Shown in pieces: positions 1-9,710 of a stretch of DNA of 64,000 nucleotides. Where the stretch lies: positions 2,666,001-2,730,000 of the forward strand of contig NZ_CP033906.1 in the NCBI RefSeq assembly GCF_003816055.1. The letters are read 5' to 3'. Source of the stretch: Bacillus sp. FJAT-42376. Lineage in GTDB: Bacteria; Bacillota; Bacilli; Bacillales; Bacillaceae. The notes under the pieces are model-generated. The model saw only the letters and a list, made by a program, of their open reading frames with translations. It did no database searches and was not told the origin of the DNA. The position numbers and the translations under genes were made by a program. Every line of letters begins with the position of its first letter. The first letter of the stretch is position 1.

Positions 1-1221
1 ACCCGTCAGACTGGTGACTTTAAGGCCCGATACTTTCGCAACGGCGCCATCAGGTGCCAAGTTGCCTTTAAGAATAACCAGCGGTCCTTCTGAACGGAGC
101 GGATTCTCCAGTGGCATAATCACTTTTTGACCTTCCCGGAGCCCGTCCATTTCTTTTAAGTTCTCTGCAATGGTTTTCCCGGTAACGGTCAGGCAGTCCC
201 CATTTAAATATCCATGTTCAAGGAGAAGCTTCATGACGCCCGGCACTCCGCCTGCTTCATGCAAATCCTGCATCACATATTTTCCGCTTGGCTTCAAGTC
301 AGCTATGTGAGGAACTTTCTTTTGAATTCGTTCGAAATCATCAAGAGTCAGATCGACTTCTATGGCATTTGCAATCGCAAGGAGATGAAGAACCGCATTA
401 GTGGAGCCTCCTAATGCCATCACCACCGTAATGGCATTTTCAAAGGCCGCCTTCGTCATGATGTCTTTCGGGTAAATATCCGCTTCAAGGAGGCGCAGGA
501 CCGCTTCTCCGGCCGTGTAGCAATCCTTTAGCTTATAATCGGATTCAGCCGGATTAGAGGAGCTGCCCGGAAGACTCATTCCAAGTGCTTCAATGGCTGA
601 TGCCATCGTATTAGCAGTATACATGCCTCCGCATGAACCCGCTCCCGGACAGGCATTGCACTCAATATTCCGAAGCTCCTCCCCGTCAATATCCCCTTTA
701 TTGTATTGGCCGACCCCTTCAAATGCGGAAACGATGTCAATGTCTTTTCCGTTCAGTTTTCCCGGTTTGATGGTTCCTCCATATACAAAAACAGAAGGAA
801 CTTCCGATCTGGCCATCGCAATCAGACAGCCCGGCATGTTTTTGTCGCAGCCCCCGATTGCGACATAGGCATCTAAATTCTCTGCCCCGACCACGGTTTC
901 AATGGAATCTGCAATGACATCCCTGCTGGGCAGCGAATATCTCATACCTGCTGTTCCCATAGAGATTCCATCCGACACCGTAATGGTATTAAAAATAAGT
1001 CCCGCCCCGCCGGAATCCTTAATTCCTTCTTTAGCGCGGACGGCCAGTTGATCGATATGTATATTGCATGGTGTCACTTCACTCCACGTACTGGCTACCC
1101 CGACCATCGGTTTTTTGAAATCTTCATCCTCAAATCCTACTGCACGGAGCATCGCTCTGTTTGGTGCTCTTTTTGGATCCTCGCTCAGCTGTCTGCTTTT
1201 AATTCTAAGATCTTTTTTCAT
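1..1221 (-). CDS. ilvD: dihydroxy-acid dehydratase, 3' end outside window
   Basis: Dehydrates 2,3-dihydroxy-isovalerate and its methyl homologue to the 2-oxo acids in valine and isoleucine synthesis (cytoplasmic Fe-S enzyme). 407 codons are present of roughly 555 expected, reading off the left edge with no stop. Start ATG at 1221 follows GGAGGGAAGC. Visible family marks: TPCN (Cys52), GGCDKNMPG (Cys125), [13 protein letters not shown] (Cys197), the three cysteines expected for the cluster, and SLPSRDV. The window's left edge still reads in frame ([10 protein letters not shown]). It is followed in the B. subtilis order by ypgR and ypgQ, but a terminator separates it from ypgR. Identification is firm; only the C-terminus is missing. 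Confidence 0.96.
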   Translation of the reverse strand, partial: MKKDLRIKSRQLSEDPKRAPNRAMLRAVGFEDEDFKKPMVGVASTWSEVTPCNIHIDQLAVRAKEGIKDSGGAGLIFNTITVSDGISMGTAGMRYSLPSRDVIADSIETVVGAENLDAYVAIGGCDKNMPGCLIAMARSEVPSVFVYGGTIKPGKLNGKDIDIVSAFEGVGQYNKGDIDGEELRNIECNACPGAGSCGGMYTANTMASAIEALGMSLPGSSSNPAESDYKLKDCYTAGEAVLRLLEADIYPKDIMTKAAFENAITVVMALGGSTNAVLHLLAIANAIEVDLTLDDFERIQKKVPHIADLKPSGKYVMQDLHEAGGVPGVMKLLLEHGYLNGDCLTVTGKTIAENLKEMDGLREGQKVIMPLENPLRSEGPLVILKGNLAPDGAVAKVSGLKVTSLTG

Positions 1222-1331
1222 TGTAAGCTTCCCTCCTGCAATAATTGATTGTGTATTACTATAGAACGTTGACCGTCATATTGCAATAATATTCTTAAAA
1301 TTTTTAATTAATTGTTATTTTATCAAAATCC

Positions 1332-1365
1332 AAAAAAGCGCACCTCCGCTTATCGGGGGTGCGCC
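1332..1365 (-). terminator. intrinsic terminator after ypgR
   Basis: On the minus strand, GGCGCACCCCCG pairs with CGGAGGTGCGC around a short loop and is followed by six U. It lies 14 bases past the ypgR stop codon. Confidence 0.85.
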
Positions 1366-1378
1366 AAGATGTCTCTGC

Positions 1379-2509
1379 TTATTCGCTTGTTTTTCTGCTC
1401 TCCGTCATCTGTTTCCAGACAGAACCCATCGCTTCTTCTCCGCCTTCAATTCTACCGATTGCGAGCTTGATTTGCATGCTGACTTCAAATTCAGGATCAT
1501 CTTCTGCTGCCTTAAGGGCTTCAAGCGCCTGCTCATCGCCGACTTCATACAAAAACATCGCCGCTCTCCAGCGTACAAGTTTGTTTTTATCCTTTAAAGA
1601 AGCCATCATCGCAGGAATGGCTTTTGGATCGCCTATATCTGAGAGACAGTCTCCGGCTGTTCTCCGGACCGTCACGGATTTATCCTCCAGTGCTTTATAC
1701 AGCAGCGGAAGAACGGCTTCATCCTCAATCATCCCTAGATAGACGACAGCAAGTCTTCGAATGGATGCTTTCTCATCACTTAAAGCTTTCCTTAATACAT
1801 CCAGATCCTCTGCCTTTGGATCCATTTGCTCAAGATGGGCATAGCGTGCCGTCCATTCCGGCTCTTCCATCATTTCCTCCGTGACCTTATAGGCCGGACG
1901 GCTGATTGCCTGAACCCCTTCTTCTTTATTGATCATTTGCTGCGCGATGCGTTTTAGCCGTTCTTCCTTATAGGCGGCAGAGAGTTCTTCAACCATATCG
2001 TTTCCTATTTCATCCATATCACCGTAGCGGACCCCGTGGTCTTTCCAAACCCGGTTTAAAACAACGTTGGATGCATGCTGCTGGACAGAAAAGAGGATAT
2101 CCTGAAATCGCTGCGGAAGGGCATATCTCTTTTCTTGCATACCGTCTGTCAGCTTCACCTGCATCGGAATGCCGTTATACATTTGAACGGACGCTTTGAC
2201 TTCTCCGAAAGCATCATCAGCAGGTCCGGAAATCCCGTTTGCAGCTGGAGATTCGCCAAAGCACTCGCGTACATTGGAGAGGATTTCTTTCCAGTCATAT
2301 TTGGCATTCCGCTCTACCGCCAAAAAGTCGGCAACATGATAGACGCCTTTAACCCCTTCCACCTGAAGGATATCCTGAATGACTTGCGGAGCATGTTCTG
2401 ATTGATCTTTTTTGTAATTATTGCTCGTCCCTTTGGGCAGTTCCTCTGTTAAGATGATTTTCATCGTATTGGGACTTGGTGTCGGTTCAATTGTTTTAAT
2501 ATTCAGCAC
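1379..2509 (-). CDS. ypgR: CvfC-like protein: NifU-N/Scaffold domain plus HEAT repeats
   Basis: 376 aa. The first ~85 residues resemble the Scaffold/NifU N-terminal domain (ends near ECFGES). The C-terminal ~150 residues are HEAT-like helical repeats (phrases such as SIRRLAVVYLGMI, TVRRTAGDCLSDIGD and LVRWRAAMFLYEVGD at about 35-residue spacing). This architecture is that of YpgR and of 'conserved virulence factor C' of staphylococci; the biochemical role is not known. The start is a GTG at 2509, supported by AGGAGGTT just upstream. It sits between ilvD and ypgQ as in B. subtilis and has its own terminator. I infer a scaffold or adaptor role only from the repeats. Confidence 0.85.
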   Translation of the reverse strand: MLNIKTIEPTPSPNTMKIILTEELPKGTSNNYKKDQSEHAPQVIQDILQVEGVKGVYHVADFLAVERNAKYDWKEILSNVRECFGESPAANGISGPADDAFGEVKASVQMYNGIPMQVKLTDGMQEKRYALPQRFQDILFSVQQHASNVVLNRVWKDHGVRYGDMDEIGNDMVEELSAAYKEERLKRIAQQMINKEEGVQAISRPAYKVTEEMMEEPEWTARYAHLEQMDPKAEDLDVLRKALSDEKASIRRLAVVYLGMIEDEAVLPLLYKALEDKSVTVRRTAGDCLSDIGDPKAIPAMMASLKDKNKLVRWRAAMFLYEVGDEQALEALKAAEDDPEFEVSMQIKLAIGRIEGGEEAMGSVWKQMTESRKTSE

Positions 2510-2573
2510 CGTTTAACCTCCTGATACAGGAATTTTTCTTTATTCTAACATAGGAAAGCGGATTGGTTCATGT

Positions 2574-3188
2574 TCAGGATTTCCCGCTCCACTCCCTGAA
2601 AAATGTCTGCAGATAAAGCTCCATAAAACGATGTCTCTCGTCTGCTTCTCTCTTTGCTGCTTCCGTATTCATTAAACCTCTTATCTTGAGCAGTTTATCA
2701 TAAAAATGCTGAATGGCCGTGGCAGATCCCTGATCCGGCAGAGGATGATAAATGAGATGGCCTTTGCTCCCTGCATACGCAAAGGTGCGGGCAATTCCTA
2801 TCGCGCCAATCGCATCAAGCCGGTCGGCATCCTGGACAATCTTTCCTTCAATGGAATCCGGAATGCTCTTGCCAGTCCCTTTGAAAGAAATGGTATCGAT
2901 TATCCGAATAATTTCTTCAGCCTCCTCTTTTTGAACGGAGAATGAAGAAAGCAGCCCTTCGACTTCTTCCATCGTCATTCTCAGTTCCTCTTTCATTTTG
3001 CGGTCCGGAAGATCGTGCACTAAAGAGGCGAGCTCAATAATAAATGCATCTGTTCTGTACTCTTCAGCCAGTTGCAGGGCTGTTGTTCTGACTCTGTTAA
3101 TATGCCACCAGTCATGGCCCGACCCTTCTTTTTCCAGACGCTCTTTCACGAACTCGCTGACAGCATAAATTATTTCTTCCTTATTCAC
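2574..3188 (-). CDS. ypgQ: HD-domain nucleotide pyrophosphohydrolase YpgQ
   Basis: 204 aa. HD-superfamily metal-dependent phosphohydrolase: His25 in GHDWWHI, His58-Asp59 in LVHDLPD and a downstream QDADRLDAIGAIG segment form the metal site. B. subtilis YpgQ is known as a Mn-dependent NTP/dNTP pyrophosphohydrolase, so the same is inferred. The open frame extends upstream to 3257, but that would begin inside the bsaA terminator hairpin. The GTG at 3188 has GGAGAG at good spacing and gives the family length, so I use it. It lies between ypgR and bsaA as in B. subtilis. Confidence 0.87.
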   Translation of the reverse strand: MNKEEIIYAVSEFVKERLEKEGSGHDWWHINRVRTTALQLAEEYRTDAFIIELASLVHDLPDRKMKEELRMTMEEVEGLLSSFSVQKEEAEEIIRIIDTISFKGTGKSIPDSIEGKIVQDADRLDAIGAIGIARTFAYAGSKGHLIYHPLPDQGSATAIQHFYDKLLKIRGLMNTEAAKREADERHRFMELYLQTFFREWSGKS

Positions 3189-3254
3189 GTAATCACTCTC
3201 CAAATGAAACCGATTTCCGGCTATTTTTAGGGAGACAGGAAAGAGTCCTGAAAA

Positions 3255-3287
3255 CAAAAACCCGGGATGCCCTCCTCCCGGGTTTTT
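3255..3287 (-). terminator. intrinsic terminator after bsaA
   Basis: Stem AACCCGGGA / TCCCGGGTT with runs of T on both sides, about 35 bases after the bsaA stop. It is nearly symmetric, so it could stop transcription in either direction. It also argues against a ypgQ start at 3257. Confidence 0.85.
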
Positions 3288-3319
3288 ACATCATCCTCAG
3301 CAGAGCGCCCCTCTTTCGA

Positions 3320-3817
3320 TCATCTCGAAGCAGGCTGTTCTGCCAGCAGCTGTTTTATAGACTCTTCTATATCTTTTGGATTTGTATTGGGAGAAAACCG
3401 TTTGACAGGCGTACCGTCCCGGCCGATGAGAAATTTAGTGAAATTCCACTTGACTCCTTCTGAACCGAGCATTCCCGGCAGAGCTTCAGTTAAATAGCTG
3501 AAAAGCGGATGGGCATTTTTCCCATTCACATCAATTTTTGCAAACATGGGAAAGGTTACCCCGTAGTTCAGCTCACAAAATGCCTCAATCTCTTCTTCCG
3601 TTCCAGGTTCCTGATTCATAAATTGGTTGCATGGAAAACCAAGAATTTCCAATCCGTCGCCCGAATATTGCTCATAAAGCTCCTGCAGCCCCTTCAGTTG
3701 AGGGGTAAACCCGCATTTACTGGCTGTATTAACGATTAAAAGAACTTTCCCTTTGTATTCGGAAAGCGGCTGCTGCGTCCCCTTAATGGTTGCAGCCTGA
3801 AACTCATATACGCTCAT
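3320..3817 (-). CDS. bsaA: glutathione peroxidase family thiol peroxidase
   Basis: 165 aa, usual length. Reduces hydroperoxides with thiols. The peroxidatic cysteine is Cys35 in NTASKCGFTPQ; the companion residues lie in LGFPCNQF (Gln) and VKWNFTKF (Trp, Asn), the family's catalytic set. Bacterial homologues with Cys rather than selenocysteine normally use thioredoxin, so despite the name glutathione is probably not the donor (inference). Its ATG overlaps the TGA of the upstream gene (ATGA at 3814-3817), suggesting translational coupling with the unknown 172-aa protein and fhs. Confidence 0.92.
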   Translation of the reverse strand: MSVYEFQAATIKGTQQPLSEYKGKVLLIVNTASKCGFTPQLKGLQELYEQYSGDGLEILGFPCNQFMNQEPGTEEEIEAFCELNYGVTFPMFAKIDVNGKNAHPLFSYLTEALPGMLGSEGVKWNFTKFLIGRDGTPVKRFSPNTNPKDIEESIKQLLAEQPASR

Positions 3818-4332
3818 AGTCCGGCTCCTTTTTTATAATCGATCTTTTTCAGAGTGGTACATACTGATTCTACAACACTTTCTAAATCTCCTGCATGTTC
3901 TTCCGTAATCAGACGGTCAAAATAGATCGTCCATGTATGCTTGAATTGTTTCTTTTCTGCAAGCGGATTAAATGAAAGCTCTATGTCAACGGACACATCC
4001 TCCCCCCAAATTTCCCTAATGGATGTGAGAGGTTTTACATACCCGCTTTCAGAATCGGCCCATTGATAAAAGCTGATCTGGAGACTGCACCCGGCATAAT
4101 CCGCTGTCTTCTTCCACTCTGTCTGAAGCTGATCCGCTATAATGGAAAGCTGAATTTCAGCTTCTGTTCCCGCCGGGTCTTCTTGAAAAGAGATGCTCCA
4201 CGTCCTGGACATATCTGCCAGATTAACAAGGTCGTTTCTCGATTTCACCTCAATCAGTCCTTCAAGATCGAGATCATAAACCGCCCCTTCGAGAACAACC
4301 TTTAAATTATCAAATACGGTTGGATCAAACAT
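3814..4332 (-). CDS. conserved hypothetical protein between fhs and bsaA
   Basis: 172 aa, acidic, no signal peptide or membrane segment seen. I do not recognise a domain. The composition suggests a folded soluble protein rich in beta strand (alternating hydrophobics such as TWSISFQ, LQISFYQWAD and HTWTIYFDRL). The start ATG overlaps the fhs stop by one base (TAATG) and its own stop overlaps the bsaA start, so it is the middle cistron of a tightly coupled three-gene unit fhs-this-bsaA. That arrangement supports it being a real gene; the function is unknown. Confidence 0.75.
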   Translation of the reverse strand: MFDPTVFDNLKVVLEGAVYDLDLEGLIEVKSRNDLVNLADMSRTWSISFQEDPAGTEAEIQLSIIADQLQTEWKKTADYAGCSLQISFYQWADSESGYVKPLTSIREIWGEDVSVDIELSFNPLAEKKQFKHTWTIYFDRLITEEHAGDLESVVESVCTTLKKIDYKKGAGL

Positions 4333-6017
4333 TAGAACAGCCCTTTTGCCTTGCCGTGTTCATCTACATCCATATTAAGGGCGGCGGGTTTTTTCGGCAA
4401 TCCTGGCATGGTCATGATTTCGCCTGTCTTGGCTACGATAAAACCTGCACCTGCTGATGCCTTCACTTCCCTTATTGTCACGGAAAAATGTTCCGGTCTG
4501 CCCAATTTTACAGGATCATCCGACAGTGAGTATTGTGTTTTCGCCATGCATACCGGCAAATGGCCCCAGCCGTTCTCCTGGATTTCAGCAAGCTGTTTTT
4601 TTGCTTTTGGAGTGAACGTTACACCTTCTGCGCCATATACTTTCACTGCTATTTTTCTTGCCTTTTCACTGAACGAATCTTCTTTGCTGTAAAGGGGAGA
4701 AAAAACCGATTTCTGTGCAGCAAGTTCATCTACAATTTTAGCGAGATCCGTTCCGCCTCTGCCCCCTTTTTCCCATACATCTGCTGCCGCACATGGGTGC
4801 CCATGTTCGCTGCACCAATTTTTCAGCAACGTGATTTCTTCCTCTGCATCTGCCGTAAAACGGTTAATCGCAACCACATAAGGAAGGCCGAATTCCTGAA
4901 TCGTTTCAATATGCTTTTGGAGATTTTTGCACCCTTCAATCATAGCGCTCCCATTTGGTTTATGTAAGTCCGCTTTGCTGATTCCGCCATGCATTTTCAG
5001 TGCTCTGACCGTCGCAACAATGACAACCGCTGCAGGCTTAAGCCCTCCAGCCGGGGATTTAATGTTGAGAAATTTCTCGGCTCCCAGATCTGCACCAAAT
5101 CCCGCTTCCGTCACTGCGTATTCTCCGAGCTTTAAAGCCGTTTTCGTTGCAATCATACTATTGCATCCGTGAGCTATATTGGCAAACGGTCCGCCGTGAA
5201 TGAGGGCCGGTGTGTTTTCGATGGTTTGGACCAAATTCGGCTTAATGGCATCTTTAAGAAGAAGGGCAAGCGCTCCTTCAACACCGAGATCCCCTACGGT
5301 GACCGGCTTTCTTCCGGATGTGTAGCCGGCAATCATTTCAGAAAGGCGTTTTTTCAAATCCAAAAGATCATCCGCCATGCAAAGGACAGCCATTATTTCT
5401 GACGCTGCTGTTATGTCAAAATGATCTTCCCTGACCAGCCCGTTCGCAGATCCTCCAAGTCCGGTCACGACATTTCTTAATGCACGGTCATTCATATCAA
5501 GCGCACGTTTCCAGACAATTCTGCCCGGATCAAAGTCCAATTCATTTCCCTGATGGATATGATTATCAATAAAGGCGGATAGGGCATTATTGGCTGAAGT
5601 GATTGCGTGGAGATCTCCAGTAAAATGAAGGTTAATATCATCCATAGGAAGCACCTGTGAGTACCCCCCGCCTGCCGCTCCTCCCTTCAGCCCCATGACA
5701 GGTCCGAGGGAAGGTTCTCTCATGGCGATTACAGCTTTTTTGCCGATTTTGTTCAGCGCCTGTCCTAAGCCTACAGTCACTGTTGACTTGCCTTCTCCGG
5801 CAGGTGTAGGATTAATGGATGTAACAAGGATCAATTTTCCATCCTGGTCCTTTTTCAGTCTTGTTAACAGTTCATCTGAAAGCTTTGCCTTATACGGTCC
5901 ATACAGCTCGAGCTCCTCTTCCTGAATGCCGAGCATTGAACCGATTTCCGCTATTTTTTTCATGCTTGATTTTGAAGCGATTTCAATATCAGATAATGCT
6001 TTTTTCTCTGCCGTCAA
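4332..6017 (-). CDS. fhs: formate-tetrahydrofolate ligase
   Basis: 561 aa, full length. ATP-dependent formation of 10-formyl-THF from formate and THF, feeding purine and formyl-methionine synthesis. Markers: nucleotide loop [10 protein letters not shown] (about 70-79), [25 protein letters not shown] segment near residue 105, and ALKMHGG. The likely start is TTG at 6017 preceded by GGAGATGG. B. subtilis 168 lacks this gene at the corresponding locus as far as I recall, while other bacilli have it. It is the first gene of a coupled group with an unknown protein and bsaA; the divergent neighbour is metA, with a repeat copy in the shared upstream region. Confidence 0.95.
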   Translation of the reverse strand: MTAEKKALSDIEIASKSSMKKIAEIGSMLGIQEEELELYGPYKAKLSDELLTRLKKDQDGKLILVTSINPTPAGEGKSTVTVGLGQALNKIGKKAVIAMREPSLGPVMGLKGGAAGGGYSQVLPMDDINLHFTGDLHAITSANNALSAFIDNHIHQGNELDFDPGRIVWKRALDMNDRALRNVVTGLGGSANGLVREDHFDITAASEIMAVLCMADDLLDLKKRLSEMIAGYTSGRKPVTVGDLGVEGALALLLKDAIKPNLVQTIENTPALIHGGPFANIAHGCNSMIATKTALKLGEYAVTEAGFGADLGAEKFLNIKSPAGGLKPAAVVIVATVRALKMHGGISKADLHKPNGSAMIEGCKNLQKHIETIQEFGLPYVVAINRFTADAEEEITLLKNWCSEHGHPCAAADVWEKGGRGGTDLAKIVDELAAQKSVFSPLYSKEDSFSEKARKIAVKVYGAEGVTFTPKAKKQLAEIQENGWGHLPVCMAKTQYSLSDDPVKLGRPEHFSVTIREVKASAGAGFIVAKTGEIMTMPGLPKKPAALNMDVDEHGKAKGLF

Positions 6018-6087
6018 AAAACCATCTCCATTTTTAAGGTTTTAGTATGTTCTCAGTTCTTTTTACTTTCGCTCTAATTCTCTAAAA

Positions 6088-6146
6088 AACTTGGCTGCCG
6101 ATTTCCGCTTAGGTGCTAAAAATCACCACTGCGGTTTAACATAGCC
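6088..6146. repeat. dispersed palindromic element, short copy 1
   Basis: AACTTGGCTG...GATTTCCGC at the left and GGTGCTAAAAATCACC...GGTTTAACATAGCC at the right match the ends of the longer copies at 48987 and 56489; the GC-rich middle is absent. It lies in the divergent fhs/metA upstream region. Confidence 0.6.
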
Positions 6147-6199
6147 TTATATGAAGCCGTTCACATTGTATCATATTCCTTACCTGTACCGGCCCTGAA

Positions 6200-6263
6200 G
6201 TGATTGATAATGAGAGAAACCGATGACAGCCCGGCTGCTCATCTTAATCCAATAAGATCGGAG
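6200..6263 (+). promoter_or_regulatory. candidate metA leader fold that hides the ribosome-binding site
   Basis: In the metA leader CCGAT (6220-6224) can pair exactly with ATCGG (6257-6261), which overlaps the GGAG ribosome-binding site at 6260-6263. A second fold between GATT/ATGAG and CTCAT/AATC is also possible. I see no S-box consensus (no GGCAACC or GGTGCTAAATCC in the right order). Regulation is inference from pairing only. Confidence 0.3.
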
Positions 6264-6271
6264 TGTTCCTC

Positions 6272-7195
6272 ATGCCTATTAATATCCCCTCAAATCTTCC
6301 TGCTAAGGCTATTCTTGAAGAAGAAAATATTTTTATTATGGACGAACACAGGGCGGCGGCTCAGGATATCCGCCCTCTCGATATATTGATCCTGAATCTG
6401 ATGCCCCAAAAAGAAAAAACAGAAACGCAGCTTCTCCGGCTGCTCGGCAACACCCCGCTGCAGGTCAATATCACCTTTCTTCATATGAAGTCCCATACAT
6501 CGAAAAATGTGGAACCGCGTCACCTTGAAGAATTCTATACGACATTTGACCACATCCGGCACAGGAGTTTTGACGGGCTGATCATTACCGGAGCGCCTGT
6601 GGAGCAGATGCCGTTTGAAGAGGTATCCTACTGGGAAGAGCTGCAGCAGATTCTGCACTGGAGCTCGAGTCAGGTGACCTCCACCCTGCATATATGCTGG
6701 GGTGCACAAGCCGGTCTCTACTTTCATTACGGTGTGGAAAAAGTGCCGCTTGAAACGAAATGCTTCGGAATCTTTGCCCATACCGTCAAAGCCCCTTCTG
6801 AAAAACTTGTCCGGGGCTTTGATGAAGAATTCTATGTTCCGCATTCCAGGCATACAGATATATCAAAAGAACAAGCTCTATCAAATAAAGATCTGATTAT
6901 TCTTTCTGAGTCCGACGAGGCCGGCGTATGCCTCTTAAAGTCAAGAGACGGGAAAAGGATCTTTCTGACCGGCCATCCGGAATATGATGCCTATACGCTT
7001 GATGAGGAATACAAAAGAGATCTTCATCGCGGGATTCCTATCAGCCTTCCGCTGCATTATTATAAAAATGACCAGCCTGAAAACGGTCCTTTATTCCGCT
7101 GGAAATCTCATGCAAGCCTTCTTTTTTCAAATTGGCTCAACTATTATGTCTATCAGGAAACTCCATTCGACTGGAAACATACGAATGGTAATTAA
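6272..7195 (+). CDS. metA: homoserine O-acetyltransferase (MetA family)
   Basis: 307 aa. Acylates homoserine in the first committed step of methionine synthesis. The catalytic cysteine is Cys142 in [11 protein letters not shown]. Residue 111 is Glu ([13 protein letters not shown]); in this family Glu at 111 goes with acetyl-CoA and Gly with succinyl-CoA, so acetyl transfer is expected despite the succinyltransferase name often attached. The ATG at 6272 (MPINIP, the family start) is preferred over an in-frame GTG at 6263, because GGAG at 6260 is correctly spaced for the ATG and overlaps the GTG. Monocistronic or with ugtP about 200 bases downstream. Confidence 0.94.
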   Translation: MPINIPSNLPAKAILEEENIFIMDEHRAAAQDIRPLDILILNLMPQKEKTETQLLRLLGNTPLQVNITFLHMKSHTSKNVEPRHLEEFYTTFDHIRHRSFDGLIITGAPVEQMPFEEVSYWEELQQILHWSSSQVTSTLHICWGAQAGLYFHYGVEKVPLETKCFGIFAHTVKAPSEKLVRGFDEEFYVPHSRHTDISKEQALSNKDLIILSESDEAGVCLLKSRDGKRIFLTGHPEYDAYTLDEEYKRDLHRGIPISLPLHYYKNDQPENGPLFRWKSHASLLFSNWLNYYVYQETPFDWKHTNGN

Positions 7196-7395
7196 ATGTA
7201 AGTCCTAAAAAGATATACCATGAAATTCCTGTATTTGTTAAAATAAGAGCATGGTTATGTTCGTTTCCCGTGAATATAACAAAGATTTAACATTATTTTT
7301 ATATTAGCAGGATATGAATATGTTACTCTATATAGTAAATTAAAGAGTATTGCAAAAGAAATGTGAGTGTTTTTATATTGATTGAGGTGAAAACG

Positions 7396-8556
7396 TTGAG
7401 ATCCAAACAAAAGGTTTTGATTCTGACGGCCAAGTATGGAAACGGGCATGTTCAGGTAGCAAACACATTGGTGAATCATTGCAGAAACATGGGAATAGAA
7501 AATGTGATTGTTTGTGATCTATATAATGAATCACATCCTGTTTTTTCAGAAATCACCCAGTATCTGTATTTAAAAAGCTTCTCAATCGGAAAACAATTCT
7601 ACCGCTTGTTCTACTACGGAGTAGACAAAATGTACAATAAACGAATGATGAATCTTTATTATAAAATGGGGCACAAAAGGCTTCATGAAATTATCTTAAA
7701 AGAGGATCCTGATATTATTATTAATACGTTTCCGATGATTGTCGTACCGGAGTACCGCAGAAGGACGGGAACGGTTATCCCTACATTTAACGTCATTACA
7801 GACTTCTGCCTTCATAAGATATGGGTGCATGAAAACATTGACAAGTATTATGTAGCGAACGAGCATGTGAAAGAAAAGATTGTCAGTCTCGGAATCCGGC
7901 CATCTGCCGTGAAAGTCACGGGGATTCCAATCCGTTCTCAATTCGAAGAAGAATTGGACCATGACCAGCTGATGGAGAAATACGAACTCGATCCCAATAA
8001 AAAGACTTTATTAATCATGGCTGGTGCCCATGGAGTTCTGAAAAATGTCAGAGAGCTTTGCCAGTCTTTTCTCCAGTATGATCATCTGCAGACGATTGTC
8101 GTCTGCGGGAAAAATCAGGTGCTGAAGGACAGCCTCACTCCCCTTGCCAATGCGTATCCGAAGCAAATTAAAGCACTTGGCTATGTAGAGCGTGTCGATG
8201 AGCTTTTCCGGATCAGCTCCTGCATGATCACGAAACCAGGAGGCATAACATTAAGTGAAGCATCGGCCATCGGGCTTCCGGTCATTTTATATAAGCCCGT
8301 ACCAGGCCAGGAGAAAGAGAATTCCATTTTCTTTGAAAATAAAGGAGCTGCCGTTGTCGTCAATAAATACGAAGAGATTCAGGAAAGTGTAGACTACCTG
8401 ATGAAAAATGAGCACCTTCTCGCCAATATGAAAACGAATATTAAAAAGCTTCACCACGCAAACTCTGCAGACGTCATTTTGGATGACATTATGGATGAAG
8501 CGATCCATATCATGAAAGAAAACGAGAAAAAGATGAAGGGTTCCGTGAATTATTAA
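7396..8556 (+). CDS. ugtP: processive diglucosyl-diacylglycerol synthase UgtP
   Basis: 386 aa. Membrane-associated GT28-type glycosyltransferase that moves glucose from UDP-glucose to diacylglycerol, making glycolipids that anchor lipoteichoic acid. In B. subtilis it also links carbon status to cell size through FtsZ. Markers: VLILTAKYGNGH near the N-terminus, YLYLKSFSIGKQFYRLFYYG (about 50-70), INTFPMIVVPEYRRRTG, and the donor site MITKPGGITLSEA. The start is TTG at 7396, preceded by GAGGTGA; longer readings lack a binding site and the family N-terminus fits TTG. It follows metA as in B. subtilis. Confidence 0.93.
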   Translation: MRSKQKVLILTAKYGNGHVQVANTLVNHCRNMGIENVIVCDLYNESHPVFSEITQYLYLKSFSIGKQFYRLFYYGVDKMYNKRMMNLYYKMGHKRLHEIILKEDPDIIINTFPMIVVPEYRRRTGTVIPTFNVITDFCLHKIWVHENIDKYYVANEHVKEKIVSLGIRPSAVKVTGIPIRSQFEEELDHDQLMEKYELDPNKKTLLIMAGAHGVLKNVRELCQSFLQYDHLQTIVVCGKNQVLKDSLTPLANAYPKQIKALGYVERVDELFRISSCMITKPGGITLSEASAIGLPVILYKPVPGQEKENSIFFENKGAAVVVNKYEEIQESVDYLMKNEHLLANMKTNIKKLHHANSADVILDDIMDEAIHIMKENEKKMKGSVNY

Positions 8557-8619
8557 TTTTCCCCTTCTTCATTGGCTTCTGGATGCTTTGGGAAATTTCT
8601 TGCATCTTGGAGGATAAAA

Positions 8620-9612
8620 ATGGATACAAGCACACACATCGCAATGGGGTTCGGTCTCGCCGGGCTTTCTTCTCTGGATCCTGCTGTCGCAGCAGATCCC
8701 GTTCTGGCACATGCTATTCTTGCAGGAACACTGCTCGGGTCAAATGCGCCTGATTTCGATTACGCTGTTAAACTTTTTAAAGGCGAGGGAGCGTACTTGA
8801 GGCATCATCGTGCCCGTTCCCATTCAGTGCCGGCATGGATCATATGGAGTGTCCTGCTTACAGCATGCATCTGGCCTTTTTTTTCGGGGATTGATCTTTC
8901 CCGGCTTTTCGGATGGACATTCGCTGCCGTTCTCATTCATGTTTTTGTGGATTTATTTAACTCCTACGGTACACAGGCGGGACGTCCCTTTTCAAAAAAA
9001 TGGATTACCTTTGACGCGATTTATATTTTTGATCCTTTCATCATGCTTCTTCATATCATCGGTTTTGCTCTTTGGGGCGGCGGCCTGCCTTCCGGCCAAG
9101 TGTTCGCCGCCGTATATACCGTCATGATTCTCTATATGCTTCAAAGGCTTTTTGCTTCCAGAAAGGTCAAGGGGAAAGCTGAAGCCCAAATTGCCTCTGA
9201 ATTTAAGAAAGTCAAAGCGATTCCGACCATTCGCTTTGGAATATGGCATGTATGTGCCGAATCGGAAACGGCTTTTATGACGGGTGAATACCGGCATGGA
9301 CAGTTCACGTGGATTCATACGTTTAAAAAAACCAGCCTCTCCTCTCCCGTTATACAAGCCGCTCTGAGCGATCCGAATGTCCAGCACTTTCATGTGAATG
9401 CTGAAATGGCTCATGCCATCCTCTGGAGAAAAACGGATGGGTACGAGGTCAGATGGTTTGATGTAAGGTATAGAACGAAACAGCACTATCCTTTTATGGC
9501 CATTGTCCACGTAGACTTCGATTTGAGAATTGCACAGTCCAAAACAGGCTGGCTTCATCATATCCAAACACTTGAACAGCCAGAAGCCTTAACTGAATCC
9601 GTATCCCATTAA
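8620..9612 (+). CDS. yfhP: membrane-bound metal-dependent hydrolase, YdjM/YfhP family
   Basis: 330 aa, multi-pass. The N-terminal two thirds match the YdjM-type membrane hydrolase family: THIAMGFGLAG, GSNAPDFDY, LRHHRARSHS (conserved His/Asp metal ligands) and VFVDLFNSYGTQ, set among four or five hydrophobic helices up to about residue 190. The last ~140 residues are soluble, as in YfhP. The start ATG at 8620 follows GGAGGA. In B. subtilis yfhP is elsewhere in the chromosome, so here it is an insertion into the ugtP-cspD interval or a lineage-specific placement. The substrate is unknown. Confidence 0.8.
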   Translation: MDTSTHIAMGFGLAGLSSLDPAVAADPVLAHAILAGTLLGSNAPDFDYAVKLFKGEGAYLRHHRARSHSVPAWIIWSVLLTACIWPFFSGIDLSRLFGWTFAAVLIHVFVDLFNSYGTQAGRPFSKKWITFDAIYIFDPFIMLLHIIGFALWGGGLPSGQVFAAVYTVMILYMLQRLFASRKVKGKAEAQIASEFKKVKAIPTIRFGIWHVCAESETAFMTGEYRHGQFTWIHTFKKTSLSSPVIQAALSDPNVQHFHVNAEMAHAILWRKTDGYEVRWFDVRYRTKQHYPFMAIVHVDFDLRIAQSKTGWLHHIQTLEQPEALTESVSH

Positions 9613-9632
9613 GAGGTGCTGTTAAGCTTTTA

Positions 9633-9666
9633 GAACCCCCCGTTCACTGAACGGGGGGTTCTTTTT
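9633..9666 (+). terminator. intrinsic terminator after yfhP-like gene
   Basis: AGAACCCCCCGTT pairs with AACGGGGGGTTCT around CACTG, followed by five T. It is placed 20 bases after the stop. Confidence 0.9.
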
Positions 9667-9710
9667 GTAAAAATTAGTTCATCCTCAAAGTCCTTGCATG
9701 CCTCTTCAGA

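Noticed and set aside
6082..6146. GGTGCTAAAAATC looked like part of a SAM riboswitch before metA
   Set aside because: It belongs to the right end of the repeat family (GGTGTTAAAATCA in other copies), and the other S-box elements are missing.
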